DNA from: Oxytricha trifallax | Lineage: Eukaryota; Ciliophora; Spirotrichea; Sporadotrichida; Oxytrichidae | Length of the DNA stretch: 64,000 nt | Assembly: GCA_000711775.1 (NCBI GenBank) | Contig: ARYC01017353.1 | Location: forward strand, 1 to 64,000 | Direction of reading: 5' to 3' | Shown here: in pieces, positions 47,088-59,375 of the stretch | Layout: each line of letters opens with the position of its first letter | Numbering within the stretch: position 1 is the first letter of the stretch | The notes under the pieces: model-generated | What the model saw: only the letters and a program-made list of their open reading frames with translations | What the model was told of the DNA's origin: nothing | Database searches by the model: none | Made by a program: the position numbers and the translations under genes

Positions 47088-48136
47088 ATGCGAGGTTTGG
47101 GGTCAGTTTATGACAGTGAGTATATAGATTTATTGTTTAAGTTGCGATATGGATGTGATGAATATAGTGAATAACTTAAGCCTGTTCTGAATTATACGTC
47201 TATAGCAAGGCTACTCCATAAATCTCCAGCAACTGTGAGGTCTCACTGTCTATTAGCATTGAATTTAAAAAGATAGCAGCTTAATTCTAAGCCTAAAAGA
47301 CCTCTAAAATTTTAGCAGCATCATATTGAATATCTTATTAATGATAAGACTCTTAAATACTGGGCTCATTTCTCTCTAGCCTAGAGGGCTGTGATGTTTC
47401 ATCGCCAATTTCCTGAGCTTCACATATCTGCTTAATCGATAGCTAACATATAAAAAAAGAACGGAATATCTTACAAGACAGTCAATCGCATTAAGAGAGT
47501 GATTGACTTTAATGTTCCATTTTATAAGACTAATTTAAATTATATATTCGATTAAATGCAGAGGTCTTAAGAGCATAATATAAGTTTATACATGCTGATG
47601 AGGCAGTATTCACCTTTAATACCTTCATATCAAGGTCTTGGTATAAGAGGTACAGCAACACTTAAGTATATGATTAAAAGGTTAAGGTTTAAACTCATGC
47701 AATACTTGGTGGAATAAGTGAAGATAGTGGCCTCGAGACTTATGTTATTCACCCTCGTTCTATAAAGACTGAATAATATATTAAGTTCTTGCAATAACTC
47801 AGAGATAAGTACGCTGACTAAGAGATTATTCTATTCGTTGATAACTTGTCAGTTCATAAAACTAAAGACTCAAGGAAGGAATATGAAAGGCTAAATATAA
47901 CACCTGTATTTAATGTTCCTTACAGCCCTTAGTTCAATGGAATTGAATTTTATTGGGGATTATTGAAAGGTCATTATAAGAAATTGCTGCTCTACCATCT
48001 GATGCATGATTTAAAGATAGATACAGTCGATTTTATTAAGAGTGCTGCTAAGAGAGTCAGCGATGAGAAAGCTAAAGTATGCGCAAGAGAAGGGAGATTT
48101 TGTGTATATAAATAAATTTTAGATTTAAACGAATGA
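47088..48136 (+). pseudogene. TBE 42 kDa transposase with one frameshift
   Basis: The start at 47088 (MRGLGSVYDSEYIDLLFK) lies just inside the terminal repeat. The frame is open to about 47570, then one base must be skipped or added to enter the frame of FIHADEAVFTFNTF, ILFVDNLSVH and NGIEFYWGLLKGHYK, which runs to TGA at 48134-48136. The D, D and E residues with 34-residue spacing are all kept, so apart from the frame change the enzyme is intact. The change may be a sequence error. Confidence 0.9.
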
Positions 48137-48351
48137 ATAAGTTCACATATTAAATTTGCCCGTAAAGGGATTTGGCTTCTCTTTCTTTTCTTCCTCTTAA
48201 GGCTTGCTTGGGCCTATGTTTCTTCTCTTAGTGCCAGCCCCTGCATCTATGTTCATCTCTTCTGGCTTTTATAAATCTTTGAAGAGCCTCTTACTCAATT
48301 CATGTTTTACTTGAGACTTTCTCTCTCTGTTTAATTTGCTGCGCTCTTTCA

Positions 48352-48933
48352 TCAAGTATATAGCAGTACCAGGTTTTTCTATAAAGTTAGAAGACTAAGC
48401 TTACTTGAGATGAAAGGATGCTTTTAAAGTTCCTACAGCCAGGTATCACTTATTTTAATACCTTGCTTCTCTTTTTCTTCAGGAGAGATGCTGTAGCGTT
48501 TCTTGTGAGCTTCTTAAATAACTTCATTTAAGTACTCAGGTTTCAGAGTTGCAAGAACACCAAAGAAGAAGTTTCTCTCTGGCAACTTATTTGAGAGCTG
48601 TAGCTTTGATGGAAGGTAGATAGCTACTTCTGGATCACTCATAGCATCGTCATATAGGTTTGTCACTGATATTTCAGGGTAGTTAGGTATCTCTATCATC
48701 CTAATTTCATTAGACTTAAAAGCTTTTTTCTCTTCACTCAGTAAGGCTTTTAAGAATGAGATTTTAGTTCCCTCCTAAGTTGGCAAGAACAATCCAACTA
48801 TAATGGATTTATTAATCTTACTTAAGAACTTACCTTGCTATACCAAATATCTATAAAGGTCCTCTTTACTTCGAAATTTTCCTATTAAATCTTGAGATTA
48901 AATTCTCTTCATTGCATCATTCATAGACTCCAT
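48352..48933 (-). CDS. TBE 22 kDa protein, 193 aa
   Basis: The frame from ATG at 48933 to TGA at 48352 is uninterrupted in the ciliate code and has the same length as the copy at 1223-1804. Shared blocks include LSNKLPERN and KKRYSISPEEKEKQGIKIS. Function unknown. It is convergent with the transposase and divergent from the 57 kDa gene. Confidence 0.9.
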
Positions 48934-49496
48934 CTTGCTTCCTCTTTCTAGAAATGTTAATGAAATTTAAAATTATGGATATCCATTCTAAGTTTATTAA
49001 AATCTTACTACTAAATAGGGAGGACCTACTGGAGGTCAACCTTGAAAAAATATGAGGAGAAGCATTGAAAAACTTGCTCCAAGTTTCAAAGATTGATTCA
49101 CAATTTTATCAAACTATCTCCATTAAATTCCTCCTAATAATGTTTAATTATTTTAGGAGGTCCTCCAAATTAAGTTCAAACTTTATTAGGACTTAAATTT
49201 TAAGGTTAAAACTTAATTAGGAGCATATTAAATTGAAAAATGTTTAATAAAATTACCTCCAAATTAAGTTCAAACTTGATTTGGAGACCTCCTAGAGAAA
49301 CAAAACTTCATTAGGAGTATTTTAATTTACTAAAATGTTTAAAATTCTCATAAAATATGTCAACTAAGAGTTTTTATGGTTAGTTAATTTTCTTACCTCT
49401 CAGCAAAGAATCTACCAGAGTGTCTTATACTCGACTACTATAGTTAATCAAGGTAAATTTTATCATTATTATAATAAAATCTATCAGCAAACTAAA

Positions 49497-50944
49497 ATGA
49501 GCGCTAACCTGTTAAGAAGAGCGGCATTACTTGGATCGAGTCAATTAAAGTTATCATTCCAGCAACCAAGAAAAGTAGAGACCAGAGACGCTTGTACTCA
49601 GTGGGAGCCTACTTATGACAACTTTGACCAGTAAAGCTTTGAGATTTAAATATAAATTAAGTAGGAGGTTATCAAAGAAGCTGTGCAAATTGAGGAAGAG
49701 GTTAAACAACCCGCCATAGAGCATAAATAAATACCAGCAAAGTTGACTATTAATGCAAAGAATGCAATAAAATTTTCCCTTACAAGTCAACTTATAAGAG
49801 ACACTTGAGAGATATACACAACGATATGCCAAGGTTATATCTCAAGCATTAAAAGAAAGATGGGAAGTATGTCTGTGAGTTTTGTGAGAAGCCATATTCT
49901 CATAATAGAGACCTCAAAGTGCACTTAAAGAAAAAGCACAATTAAAGTTTTGTCTTTATTCATGAACCTACAGGGAATAGATTCCTCTAAAAGAGAAGAT
50001 CAAGAAACCCAGTGGAGTCTCTTAGAGTTGAAGTCTAGAAGTAAGTAAAAATGAAGAAAGAAGTCAAGAACTTTCCAGTCTCTGAGATCAATAAAATCAT
50101 GGTTAAAATAGAGGCAATGAAGATTCCTATATTAAAAATTATTGACTTAGATTCTTGCCTAGAAAGCTACCTCACTCTTGAAGATAAAATAGAGAAGAGA
50201 GTCATTACTGATGACTAATATGCTTACAAGATATATCCATTCAATTACTTCCTTGCTGATGACAAGTTCCAAATGGAATTTGCAAATGAGTATTATGCTC
50301 TTTAAAAGGCAAAGTTAAATGAGTGTAGGCATATCATCTAGCTTGATGCTATTTTACTTGGTAAAGATCATGTAGCCTTCAGGCTTCCATTACTTGAAAT
50401 GACTTACAGAGAATTCTTATCTGACAATAGATGTCAGAGATAAATTAGCTAGATAGTATAGCAGATAGTTGAAGGGATTGAAGAGCTTCACAAGCTAGGT
50501 TATGTTCATAGAGACTTAAAGCCAGAGAACATCATGATGAACTTTCAGCCTCTTAGAGTTTATATTATTGACTTCAACAGAGCTCAAAGAGTGCAAGCCT
50601 CTGCATAAGGAAATGTATACGGCACTCCTGAATATTTCCCAGAGAGAGAGGATTGGAGAGATGGAGACACTTAATGGGATATCTGGGCTCTAGCAGTAAT
50701 AATAATAGAGAGCGACATGCCAAGAAACGATTACTTTAGCTGCAGGGGTGAGAGAGATTCTAAACAAAGAATCAAACAATATCTCGATAAAAATAAAATA
50801 AATGGAGGTCTCAGAGAACTTGCATACTCAACTATTATCAAGCCAAGCTAAGAGAATTAACAAACAATAGAAACAATCAAACATCAACTTAGAAAGATAA
50901 AATTCAGAGAACTGCCACATGACTCTAAGCTTATGTTTGTGTGA
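49497..50944 (+). pseudogene. TBE 57 kDa zinc-finger/kinase protein with one frameshift
   Basis: The ORF begins MSANLLRRAALLGSSQ at 49497. One frame change at about 49725-49745 leads into the frame with two C2H2 fingers (CKECNKIF with HLRDIH; CEFCEKPYSH with HLKKKH) and then a kinase-like domain: ELHKLGYVHRDLKPENIMM, YIIDFNRAQ and GTPEYFPEREDW, ending at TGA 50942-50944. HRD is intact; DFG is DFN and APE is replaced by FPE. No clear glycine loop was seen. The same kinase signature is present at 63212-64000, so the changes are family features, not decay. Confidence 0.88.
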
Positions 50945-50968
50945 AATATTTTAAAAACTCGCTTGTTA

Positions 50969-51109
50969 TACTCACTTAAAATACTAATATTTAAACATTA
51001 AACCCCTACATAAACCCTATTAAAAACCCTAATAAAGTATGCACTAATAGTCTACTTTTATCAATCAAAAACTCAATCAAACTACTGAAAGGGTTTTGGG
51101 GTTTTGATT
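50969..51109. repeat. TBE right terminal repeat and ATT duplication
   Basis: Inverted copy of 46950-47086, ending GGGGTTTTG, followed by target duplication ATT. Confidence 0.93.
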
Positions 51110-51169
51110 GCACCTATAAAAATCTTCTTGTAATTACCATATGTAATTTTAATGTTTTAAAAAAAATTC

Positions 51170-51245
51170 TATATTCATAAACAGTGGTGAGTGATTTACA
51201 TCATCGGTAAAAATAATTGAAGTCAAAAACTGTAAAATTTTATTA
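51170..51245. repeat. Worn inverted partner of the 45.8 kb repeat
   Basis: The complement of this stretch reads CGATGATGTAAATCACTCAC followed by CACTGTTTATG, matching the outer units and right flank of 45826-45935. The pair may be the ends of an old element interrupted by the TBE. Confidence 0.55.
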
Positions 51246-51451
51246 AAAATAATATAAAATATTTAAAAAATGGTAGATTTTTAACCCAAAAATCTCCTGG
51301 TTTCAGCATCAATTAAAAGACTGTTAGGATTGAATATTATAAATATAACCAAAATAAATAGCTATCCACAAGATAAATTAAAATATTGTTAGGAATTGAT
51401 ACATTTAAAAGACGAAATATAAATAAAGATAATATATAATTAATTAATGTT

Positions 51452-51493
51452 AAATTAAATTATTTTATAATTCGAATGTATTCCTACAATATA
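51452..51493. repeat. Right-end fragment of a GTAGGAATAC MITE
   Basis: CGAATGTATTCCTACAA followed by TA is the right tip of the family; no matching left arm is present. Confidence 0.65.
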
Positions 51494-51544
51494 ATTTTTA
51501 TTACTTAAAATTTATATTTTAGAATTATCTAAATATAATGACTT

Positions 51545-51740
51545 AATTTTATATTTGGTCTCAGAATACACAAAACTCGGAGATTTGTAATAATTCTCTG
51601 ACAATAATGAAATTAGTCAATCACAAATTATAATTTCATAATTAGTTTATTTAATTTTAAATGCGATAGATTTTGAAAAAAATATTTACTATATTGTCCA
51701 TAATGCATTTAAATGGATATTGTGAGATAATTCTTTGGGG
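51545..51740 (+). CDS. S2 kinase hinge and helix E
   Basis: The plus strand reads LYLVSEYTKLGDLQQFSDNN and, in another frame, MRQILKKIFTILSIMHLNGY and C. S1 at 18596-18775 has LYLIYDYAKFRDLQYF and QVFTFLSVMHYNGYC with a frame break at the same place, so a small IES of about 25-30 bp is conserved between the paralogues. Confidence 0.76.
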
Positions 51741-52249
51741 TGTTGCTAACAATTGGTCACGTATTATAAAACTTAGTATCATGCAAGAGAGGGAAATATG
51801 TTAAAAACAAATTATGACTAAAGATCCATCATTTAACTAAGTATAAAGGGAAAGAGCTTTTGTATAGTAATTAGATAAATGTGATTAAAGGGTCAAATAG
51901 GCAATAGCCCATAGTAGGATGGAGTTTTCAGGAGCAGAGCTCTTTCGAAAATTAATTTTAATCAACAAATTGATAAGTAAATGAATAAATGATTTTTAAG
52001 CAGTTTCACTAATTATTTAAAGTAGCTGTCTATTTTATATTTGTACAAAAGGTCTTAATAATTTACAAAGTATAATTAGGTTTCTTTAAACGAATTCGTA
52101 CAATTATTAATAGAATTTCTTGAGTCTGATTTGTTTAAATTTTTTTGGTTTTATTTTATTAAAGCTTAAAACTCTCAGTATGGTTACTACCCTGCATTAT
52201 TATTCTAATTCCATTAGGTTTAATGAAAATAATATCAGTTGCAAATACG
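51741..52249. other. AT-rich IES within S2
   Basis: No coding island or repeat recognised. Confidence 0.5.
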
Positions 52250-53306
52250 AATATTAAGCGAGTATAATTAAAATGGGGAGACAGTTAAAAATTAATGAAA
52301 AAAGAAATCAAATATAATTATGTTCAAACCAATATACATTAGTTAAGATTAAACAGTCTCTAATTTGAATTAAGTTTAACTACATGCTTATTTAACTTTA
52401 ATTTATTAATCAAATATGGAATTATTTAATTTTTGTTTTTTTCAACTTTTCCATTTCATTTCTATTTTAGGGCATCTCTCTACACTCTTTTCTTATCACT
52501 TTCATTGCAACTTTTTCTTAAGTACTTTTTGCTGCAAAAAATTTAGATATCTTCAGGATATCTTCCTTGAGCTATCTTCAGGGTATCTTCCTAAAAAAAA
52601 ATAAAATATTTTAATTTTACAGTAGCAATAACAGCAACAGCAACAATAATAGCAATAGCAGTAAAATAAACAGTAGTAACTATAATATTAGCAATAATTA
52701 ATGTGCTGAGATTTTCCCCAAAAAATCCAAATTTACAAAGTTTCTTAGTTTTTTGAACTAGTGATGAAGATGAAGAAAATGATGGTGAAAATAAAAATAG
52801 AATGAAAATCACAGATTTTTAATTTTTGAAATTCTCTAGAATTTCAGCAGCACATTAATTATTGCTAATATTATAGTTACTACTGTTTATTTTACTGCTA
52901 TTGCTATTATTGTTGCTGTTGCTGTTATTGCTACTGTAAAATTAAAATATTTTATTTTTTTTTAGGAAGATACCCTGAAGATAGCTCAAGGAAGATATCC
53001 TGAAGATATCTAAATTTTTTGCAGCAAAAAGTACTTAAGAAAAAGTTGCAATGAAAGTGATAAGAAAAGAGTGTAGAGAGATGCCCTAAAATAGAAATGA
53101 AATGGAAAAGTTGAAAAAAACAAAAATTAAATAATTCCATATTTGATTAATAAATTAAAGTTAAATAAGCATGCAGTTAAACTTCATTCAAATTAGAGAC
53201 TGTTTAATCTTTACTAATGTATATTGGTTTGAACATAATTATATTTGATTTCTTTTTTCATTAATTTTTAACTGTCTCCCCATTTTAATTATACTCGCTT
53301 AATATT
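52250..53306. repeat. 1057-bp palindrome, 459-bp arms
   Basis: Arms 52250-52708 and 52848-53306 are near-perfect inverted copies, so the same 62-codon ORF appears on both. The arms contain a CAA/CAG-like triplet stretch (AGCAACAGCAACAATAATAG) and a repeated ATATCTTCAGG word. No transposase; located in the S2 interval between helix E and catalytic loop. Confidence 0.9.
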
Positions 53307-53549
53307 ACTTATTTATGTAACAAAGACAGGCAACATATTTTCAAGAGATTATGTTGTCCAAAGTTATACAATATAAATCTTGAATCCTTAAGTCGCCACA
53401 TCATTAAAAATTAAAAAATACTAACTTATGTACTACATTGATTTGTGTATTTAAACATTCAATCTTAATATAACTTTTTCTTGTTCTTTTAACAATTTTT
53501 TCCAAGCAATAAAAAATAGCTTAGTTTATTGAAAACCAGAAATATTTTA

Positions 53550-54960
53550 GTAGCTTGATTGAGTTTTTGATTGATAAAGTAGAATGTTATAGCGTACTTT
53601 ATTAGAGGTTATAAAATGATTTATTTAAAGTGTTTAGGGTGTATGTGTAGTTAAAAAAGTGTTTTATAGATTTGCTTAATTCGAAAACCATTCACTCATT
53701 TTCTATCTTGTCATTTGGGTCAAACTTTCTAAACATTATATCTGATAACCTTCTTATTATTTGAGTTGTTTATTCTGCTCTGTAGTTTGGCAGTACTATT
53801 ATCTATTCTGCAATATTTCTCATTTTTTTTTTCTTTTTATGTTATACTGCTATTGATTATGCTGCTTTATCTTGTTTGAATCTTTCTCATTTTTATAGCA
53901 ATAGTTTTCATATCTGGCATATCACACTTAGTATTATTGCTGCTAGATCCAATTCATCCAACTTAATATTACTAATTCTACAATGTAGTAACTCTTGAAA
54001 ATACCCAGATATACCTATAATGTTGCCATATCCAAACGCTTCACCTCTTTGTTATCTATTGATTATAAATGTTGCTAGAGAGAAGTGAAAAAAGCATAAT
54101 TCTATCAGGCTATAAATCATTGTGTATTTATCCTAAAGTATTAAGCTGTTCCAAGCCATTAAAAACATTTATAGGATTAAGATATAGCTATTTTTAAATC
54201 CTTTAATCTTGAGTTTAGTCTCTTAATTTCAAATGATTTGAAGGAATCTAAAAGCTTTTGATCTTGATTCAGCAGAATTGCATCCAGCTTTAGTAAATGT
54301 ACTTTTCTTACCTTGTTATTGCGATAGCTTAGTTCTAATTGACAAATTCAATTTGAGACCTGCAATTGCATTAAAATCAGTTGAATTGATAAATCTAGTA
54401 AGAAAATTGCTAATTAAATAGACTTTTTAACAAATTTTCCTCAAGTGTAAGTTAACTTAATTTACATTAAGGTATTTACAATTTAAATTGATAGTTTAGT
54501 GCATCTTCATTGTGATTTACATTATCTCTAAGGCAAGAAGGTTTCTCTCTGCTTTGATTATCATATTTATTTTCCTTGAATCTTTGCTATAGAGATTCTC
54601 TGGGTCTATAAATATCTTTTTAAAGGAAAGCATCATTAGTCTCAGGATCTATGACATCAAATTATTACCATTATGATGAATTTTTAGATCTATGATAGCA
54701 TAAATTTTCCATTTACTTAAATGCTTAAGATAGTAATTGTGATTGTTTGAATGATAATCAAAAATATGACGCTTAGAAGTTGGTTAACAGTTAAAACTTA
54801 TTAAACGCCTTTATATAGATAAATGCCTTACTCCTCTTGATATATTTGTTTTGATACTTCTTATTTGAATTTAAGACTCTTCATTTCTATTTAACATCTG
54901 AATTAAATGATATTCAATATTTGAAACCTATGGTTAGAGAATTTCAGGTTCATAATATGC
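53550..54960 (-). pseudogene. Fossil TBE: terminal repeat and 57 kDa remains
   Basis: A left terminal repeat related to that of the 46950 element is visible (TTGATTGAGTTTTTGATTGA at about 53556-53576), without the C4A4 tip. Downstream, the minus strand keeps traces of the 57 kDa gene: the kinase region near 53700-54000 and zinc-finger traces (KRHIFDYHSNNHNYYLKHLS) near 54690-54780. Many frame breaks; transposase and 22 kDa genes were not found. Confidence 0.65.
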
Positions 54961-55775
54961 AGAGACATTGCAAGTCTAAATTTTCTTTTAATTCATTTAG
55001 AAATATTTTGATGATATAAGACATATCTTCAAATATTTGCGAAGACATGTTTTATGACATTTAATTATAAAATTGTTGCTAATAGATTTATTGATCGACT
55101 TACATTGTAATATCTTTAGTAAAGCGTATTTTTTAATTAAGATTATTTCTGATAAATCTAGTATATTAGTAGATATATTATTTAAATTATATTATAATTC
55201 CAAAAACAGTAAAAATATTCTATATTATTTTTAATTATTTAGTTATTTTCGTCGTACCACTCTTAAAAATAATGCTCTTCCATAATTATTATTAACTAGT
55301 TATTACTTCTTTAACTTATCTCACAATTAAAAATTGATTCAAATTGATTTTTGGAGTAGTCCTTGCACTACCCATAAATTCTTGACCATGATATATTTTA
55401 TCGCATTGCGATACAAGTGATCTTACCTTATTGACAAGGTATGTGCATTCTAAGACCTTACTGTGTTTTTTAATTGCATTTGCCTCACTCACATATATAA
55501 TTTTATTTAAGTTAATGAGCTACTAATTGTTAAAGCCCCCATTCTTTAAAATAATTCCCATTAAATTTAATATAAAAATTCATTCTAATTAATTTTAATA
55601 TTTTATTAATAAATAATAAATATGTTTTTTATTATTTGATATTCGCACAATTAAACTCCTTCTACTTCAATAAATAATTAATATAATTTTTAATCCCAAA
55701 TATTATATACTAATTGTTTTAAGAATTTAGTTATAGCTTTTAAAATAAATAATTTATTTATATTTTTTTGTTTTA
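54961..55775. other. AT-rich interval
   Basis: A GC-richer bit near 55340-55480 has no recognisable product. Otherwise nothing visible. Confidence 0.45.
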
Positions 55776-56114
55776 AATGATCTTAAGCCTTAGAATATTT
55801 TGGTTGTAAAGGCTGATCCAATTGATATAAGGTTTACAGATTTCGAAACTTTTTCTACAGAACTATAACATTCTCAATAAAAGTTGACAATTGAAGTTTT
55901 ATTCAGATAAGAGACTGGTTCTAATTAGATATTTGATATTGCATAGAAAGACGTTCGGACTATCTTAGAAAGCATCGTTCAAATTGCTGTTTAATAGATT
56001 ATTAAAAACTTTAAATTCAAAGTAGCAAGGAATCTTTAAAATATTTTTTACATTACTCATAGTTAGAATGATTATTATTAAAATACATTTGAAAGGGATA
56101 TAGTAAATAATTGA
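55776..56114 (+). CDS. S2 kinase catalytic loop MDS
   Basis: The frame reads NDLKPQNILVVKADPIDIRF, TDFETFSTELQ and KDVRTILESIVQIAVQQI, open with TAA/TAG as Gln to TGA at 56112-56114. DLKPxN and DFE correspond to S1 NDLKAENIL and CDFETLS. DFE rather than DFG in both copies suggests altered or lost metal binding at the second site, or a pseudokinase. The 3' part is AT-rich and the MDS may end earlier. Confidence 0.78.
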
Positions 56115-56497
56115 AATAAAACTATTAAGTATATTAATTAAAACTGCCACATGATTAGAAGAATCCATAATCATAATATGATTTGAAATAATAATAATAA
56201 CAACAACAAAAAATTAAATATATAAATATATATATATTTATTTTTGAGCTGTTTGCGCAGATCTTGAAAAATATAATTAGCCAACATAAGTGAAGGTTGT
56301 GCATATACATATTGACAAAAATTAATTAAATTTTAAAAATAAGCTAATAAAAAATAAATACTGGGTTTAAAGGCACTTTATCATTTAAGAAACTAGGTAG
56401 CACATTAGTATTTTTAATGACTTACGGCAGTAAATAGTACAATTAGAGATATAATTTCTGCTTAATATTTCCGCTAAATCCATGCATGGAATAGAAT
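56115..56497. other. AT-rich interval
   Basis: Between S2 and the next TBE; short (TA)n near 56220-56240, no gene. Confidence 0.45.
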
Positions 56498-56614
56498 AAA
56501 AACCCCAAATTCCTTAATTAGGTTTATATTTGCTTTGATTGTTGGTGTATTTTTTGAAGCTGGGACTATTAATAGGTTTCAATCTTAAATTGATATTATA
56601 TGTATTTAATTTCA

Positions 56615-58057
56615 TCACTTAAAAGGACTTTTGAATTTGTGGTAATGAACTGAAGTTTATTTTAATTAACCAAAGCTCTATCTACTATTTTGAAATGTCT
56701 GACCATGAGTTAAGTTTTAAAATAATTTACACTGCCATTAAAATCATTAATTAAGAGACTCTGGTTTTGTCTATTAGTTACTTTATTATGTGCTTAGCAT
56801 CTTTCTAGCACCATGTTGAGTGGTAATCAATGCGATGCTTATAACACTTTTTTATTATTCCTTCTATTGCCCACATATCCTTTCGAAAGTCTCATTTCTT
56901 TAGTCTTCTCTCTTTTGATAATCCCCCAATTTCTCAGAACTTCTCCTATCCTAGATACTTCTACCATTTATGCTCTGTTAAAGTCAATATTTATTCACTC
57001 TTACATTTAAAAAGTTTATCTTAATATTCACAGATATCAAATCTCTGTGAAAAAAGCCTAAATTATGTAGCCCTTCTATACATTGTAAGTAAGATTAAGT
57101 TGAATTAATTGCAAGCTATTTATTATTTCTTTTATATATTATGAAATCTCTGAAGGTCATTTTGAAAAGTGTGAGTGTGAAAGCTGCATGATTTTTGGCA
57201 GGATGACAGAATCTAGCTATATTAAGTATTTTAACTCTTTAAATACTGTTTAGGTGAGTACTTAATAGTCATTGGTAAACTCAATTAGATACTTATCATC
57301 ACTCAAGAGTTAATTAAGGGAAATACTTTGTAATAATACTGATGATCCTTGATAATTTTCTTGTCAATGGAGTCCTCAAAAATTAGATAACTTAGAGTGA
57401 AGTATCTTAATAAATTTGTGCAAGCACTGAAATTTTTCTTCTTTTCAGTCTTGATCATAATTTTAGTGATCTCTTATGCTAAGAAATTGCGCTATCCGCA
57501 CATACTCTGATACACTTGCTTATTAAAAGTTCCTTAACTTTTAGAGACTCCCTTGTCTTTAATTTGTTGACACCTTCTATTGAGTGTTTTAATCTTCATC
57601 CTTTTTATTTCTTTCTAGTATACTTTAAAAAGATGCTTCTTTACGACTCTTGTATAAGAGTAACACTTATGGCACTCAAAGAAATCATTCATTCATCAAC
57701 TTAGTCATGCTTTGCGCATACAGTAAGCTTAGCTTCTCTATTCTCGGTCATAAGAATATACTAGCTTTTTTATGAGCAAAATCTTTTTTCAAATTGTTCA
57801 TAAAAATATACTCAACTTCCTCAATTTTTATAAGAATTTCATTATTACCTTTCTATCTCTGTCTCATGCAAACATATTTTCCATTAATAATTTATCATTA
57901 ATTTCTATAATAATAACAAAAACCTCAAGTGATAACTCTGACAGTTCTTTATGAGAGCTTATCTCAAATCTATACACATTTATTGCTGCTGCCAATAGTT
58001 AATCTCATTTAATTTAATGGAAGTGCTGTTGTTTTTCTTCAAAATTTTGGCGCTTAT
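56615..58057 (-). pseudogene. TBE 57 kDa gene, decayed
   Basis: Kinase-region traces at 56640-57300 and finger-region traces at 57480-57960 align with 63212-64000 and 1-627. The start codon position holds ATA instead of ATG (near 58055), and many frame breaks are present. Confidence 0.78.
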
Positions 58058-58233
58058 GCTTAAATTTGAATTTAAAATTATAAAAATCCCTCTATAACTG
58101 GGAGCTTATATGATGATATCTTCAAAAGATTTAAATTCAGGACAAGTTTTTATGTATGAGATGAGAAAAATGATTACTAGGAAACTATCTAGCTCTAATT
58201 TATAGTTGAAGGGCAACCATTTTTATTTCAATA

Positions 58234-59010
58234 CTGTAGGAATACATTTTATTTTGAAAAATAATTAGTAAATTAATAATTAATAAATTTGCTGAAGAAA
58301 AGCAAGGAAATAAACTGCATTAGACAACTTCAGCAGAGTATCTCTCGGGGTATTCCCCCTCAAGAAAGCCAAACATTAAGTCTTTCCTGAGAAGGGGTTT
58401 TCCCCGAACATAAGCACTCATTGAAAAAGCAGCTGGAAAAAGTTATGAGAAAAAACATATGAAGTAGTGAAATACCACAGAAGTCCTTACTTTGAGGCAA
58501 ATAAGTGAACTTGCACGGTGTGAAGCTAGTTGAAGTATGAGGGTAAATTCCTTTGGAAAAGATGAATTGAATCGCCAAAAATCACAGTATAAATATTTAA
58601 TTTTATTTATCTGGTTGGCTAGCCCCAGTATTAATAATAATTAAGAATTAAAATTGATGGCAGTTAACTTTCTCAAAACCCTGATAATATGTTTCTTGTT
58701 CGATAGAGAATTCAAAATTAGCAGGATTTTACAATTGGCAGTACCCCTCTATCGCATTCCTGAAGCGAGATAACTCGACCTTAATTTTGGCATAAATTTA
58801 ACGAAACAAATCCCCCAAAATTACGGTCGAGTTATTTCGATTCAGGAATGCGATAGAGGGGTACTGCCAATTGTAAAATCCTGCTAATTTTGAATTCTCT
58901 ATTGAACAAGTACCATATTATTAGGGTTTCGAGAAAGTTAACTGTCATAAATTTTAATTATTAATTACTAATTTACTAATTATTTTGCCAAATAAAATGT
59001 ATTCCTACAG
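58234..59010. repeat. Foldback MITE, GTAGGAATAC family, copy 5, nested in TBE
   Basis: Ends CTGTAGGAATACATTTTA and complement, flanked by TA at 58232-58233 and 59011-59012. The intact TBE at about 811 has the uninterrupted sequence TTCAATAATAAGTT with a single TA, confirming TA duplication. The element is larger than its relatives because a 343-bp segment is inserted in its left arm. Confidence 0.92.
58287..58629. mobile_element. 343-bp GC-richer insertion inside the MITE
   Basis: The segment is bracketed by ATTAATAA at 58279-58286 and 58630-58637 and is absent from the other arm and from all other family members. It has no inverted ends and no tail. Inside it CGGGGTATTCCCCC and CGGGGAAAACCCCTTCTC (inverted) form a hairpin-like pair. 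A 72-codon minus ORF has no recognisable product. It may be a SINE-like or otherwise unknown insertion. Confidence 0.7.
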
Positions 59011-59375
59011 TAATAAGTTAGGGTACCTAATTTATTACGTACTGCTTTAGGAGATTTTTGTAAAATTGTGATAAAAACTAGGGTGCTCCTATTAAAATAC
59101 TAGCATTAATTAATGCTCCTAATTAAGTTATGTCATTTTAGGGATGCTCCAAAATAAAGTACGTACCAATTTAAATTAATACATGGAATTTTAACAGTAG
59201 AAATTTATCACAATCTTTCAAGGTAGATTCCAATTCTAAGTACCCTTCCATATCCCTCTTAGTGGTTGTACTCCTATAAGATGCCCAAATATTTAATAGT
59301 AAGTTTTACATTGATAAATAATTGAAATTAATAAACTTAAACTTTGAATATTTTTTTTTTCTTCCTGTAAACAAG

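Larger units (their letters stand above)
46950..51106 (+). mobile_element. Nearly complete TBE transposon, 4157 bp, TSD ATT
   Basis: Both ends are CAAAACCCCAAAACCC inverted, within terminal repeats of about 137 bp that differ by a single indel and one telomere base. ATT is duplicated at 46947-46949 and 51107-51109. All three TBE genes are present: transposase (plus), 22 kDa (minus), 57 kDa (plus). Transposase and 57 kDa genes each carry one frameshift. It interrupts the S2 locus. Confidence 0.96.

Noticed and set aside
52416..53140. Two identical 62-aa proteins on opposite strands
   Set aside because: They are the same sequence in the two arms of a palindrome with AT-rich, low-complexity composition.
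56813..57704. Small ORFs on plus (56813-57010, 57516-57704)
   Set aside because: They are antisense to the decayed TBE 57 kDa gene.
58287..58629. tRNA-derived SINE
   Set aside because: No convincing A and B box, no tail; kept only as an insertion of unknown type.
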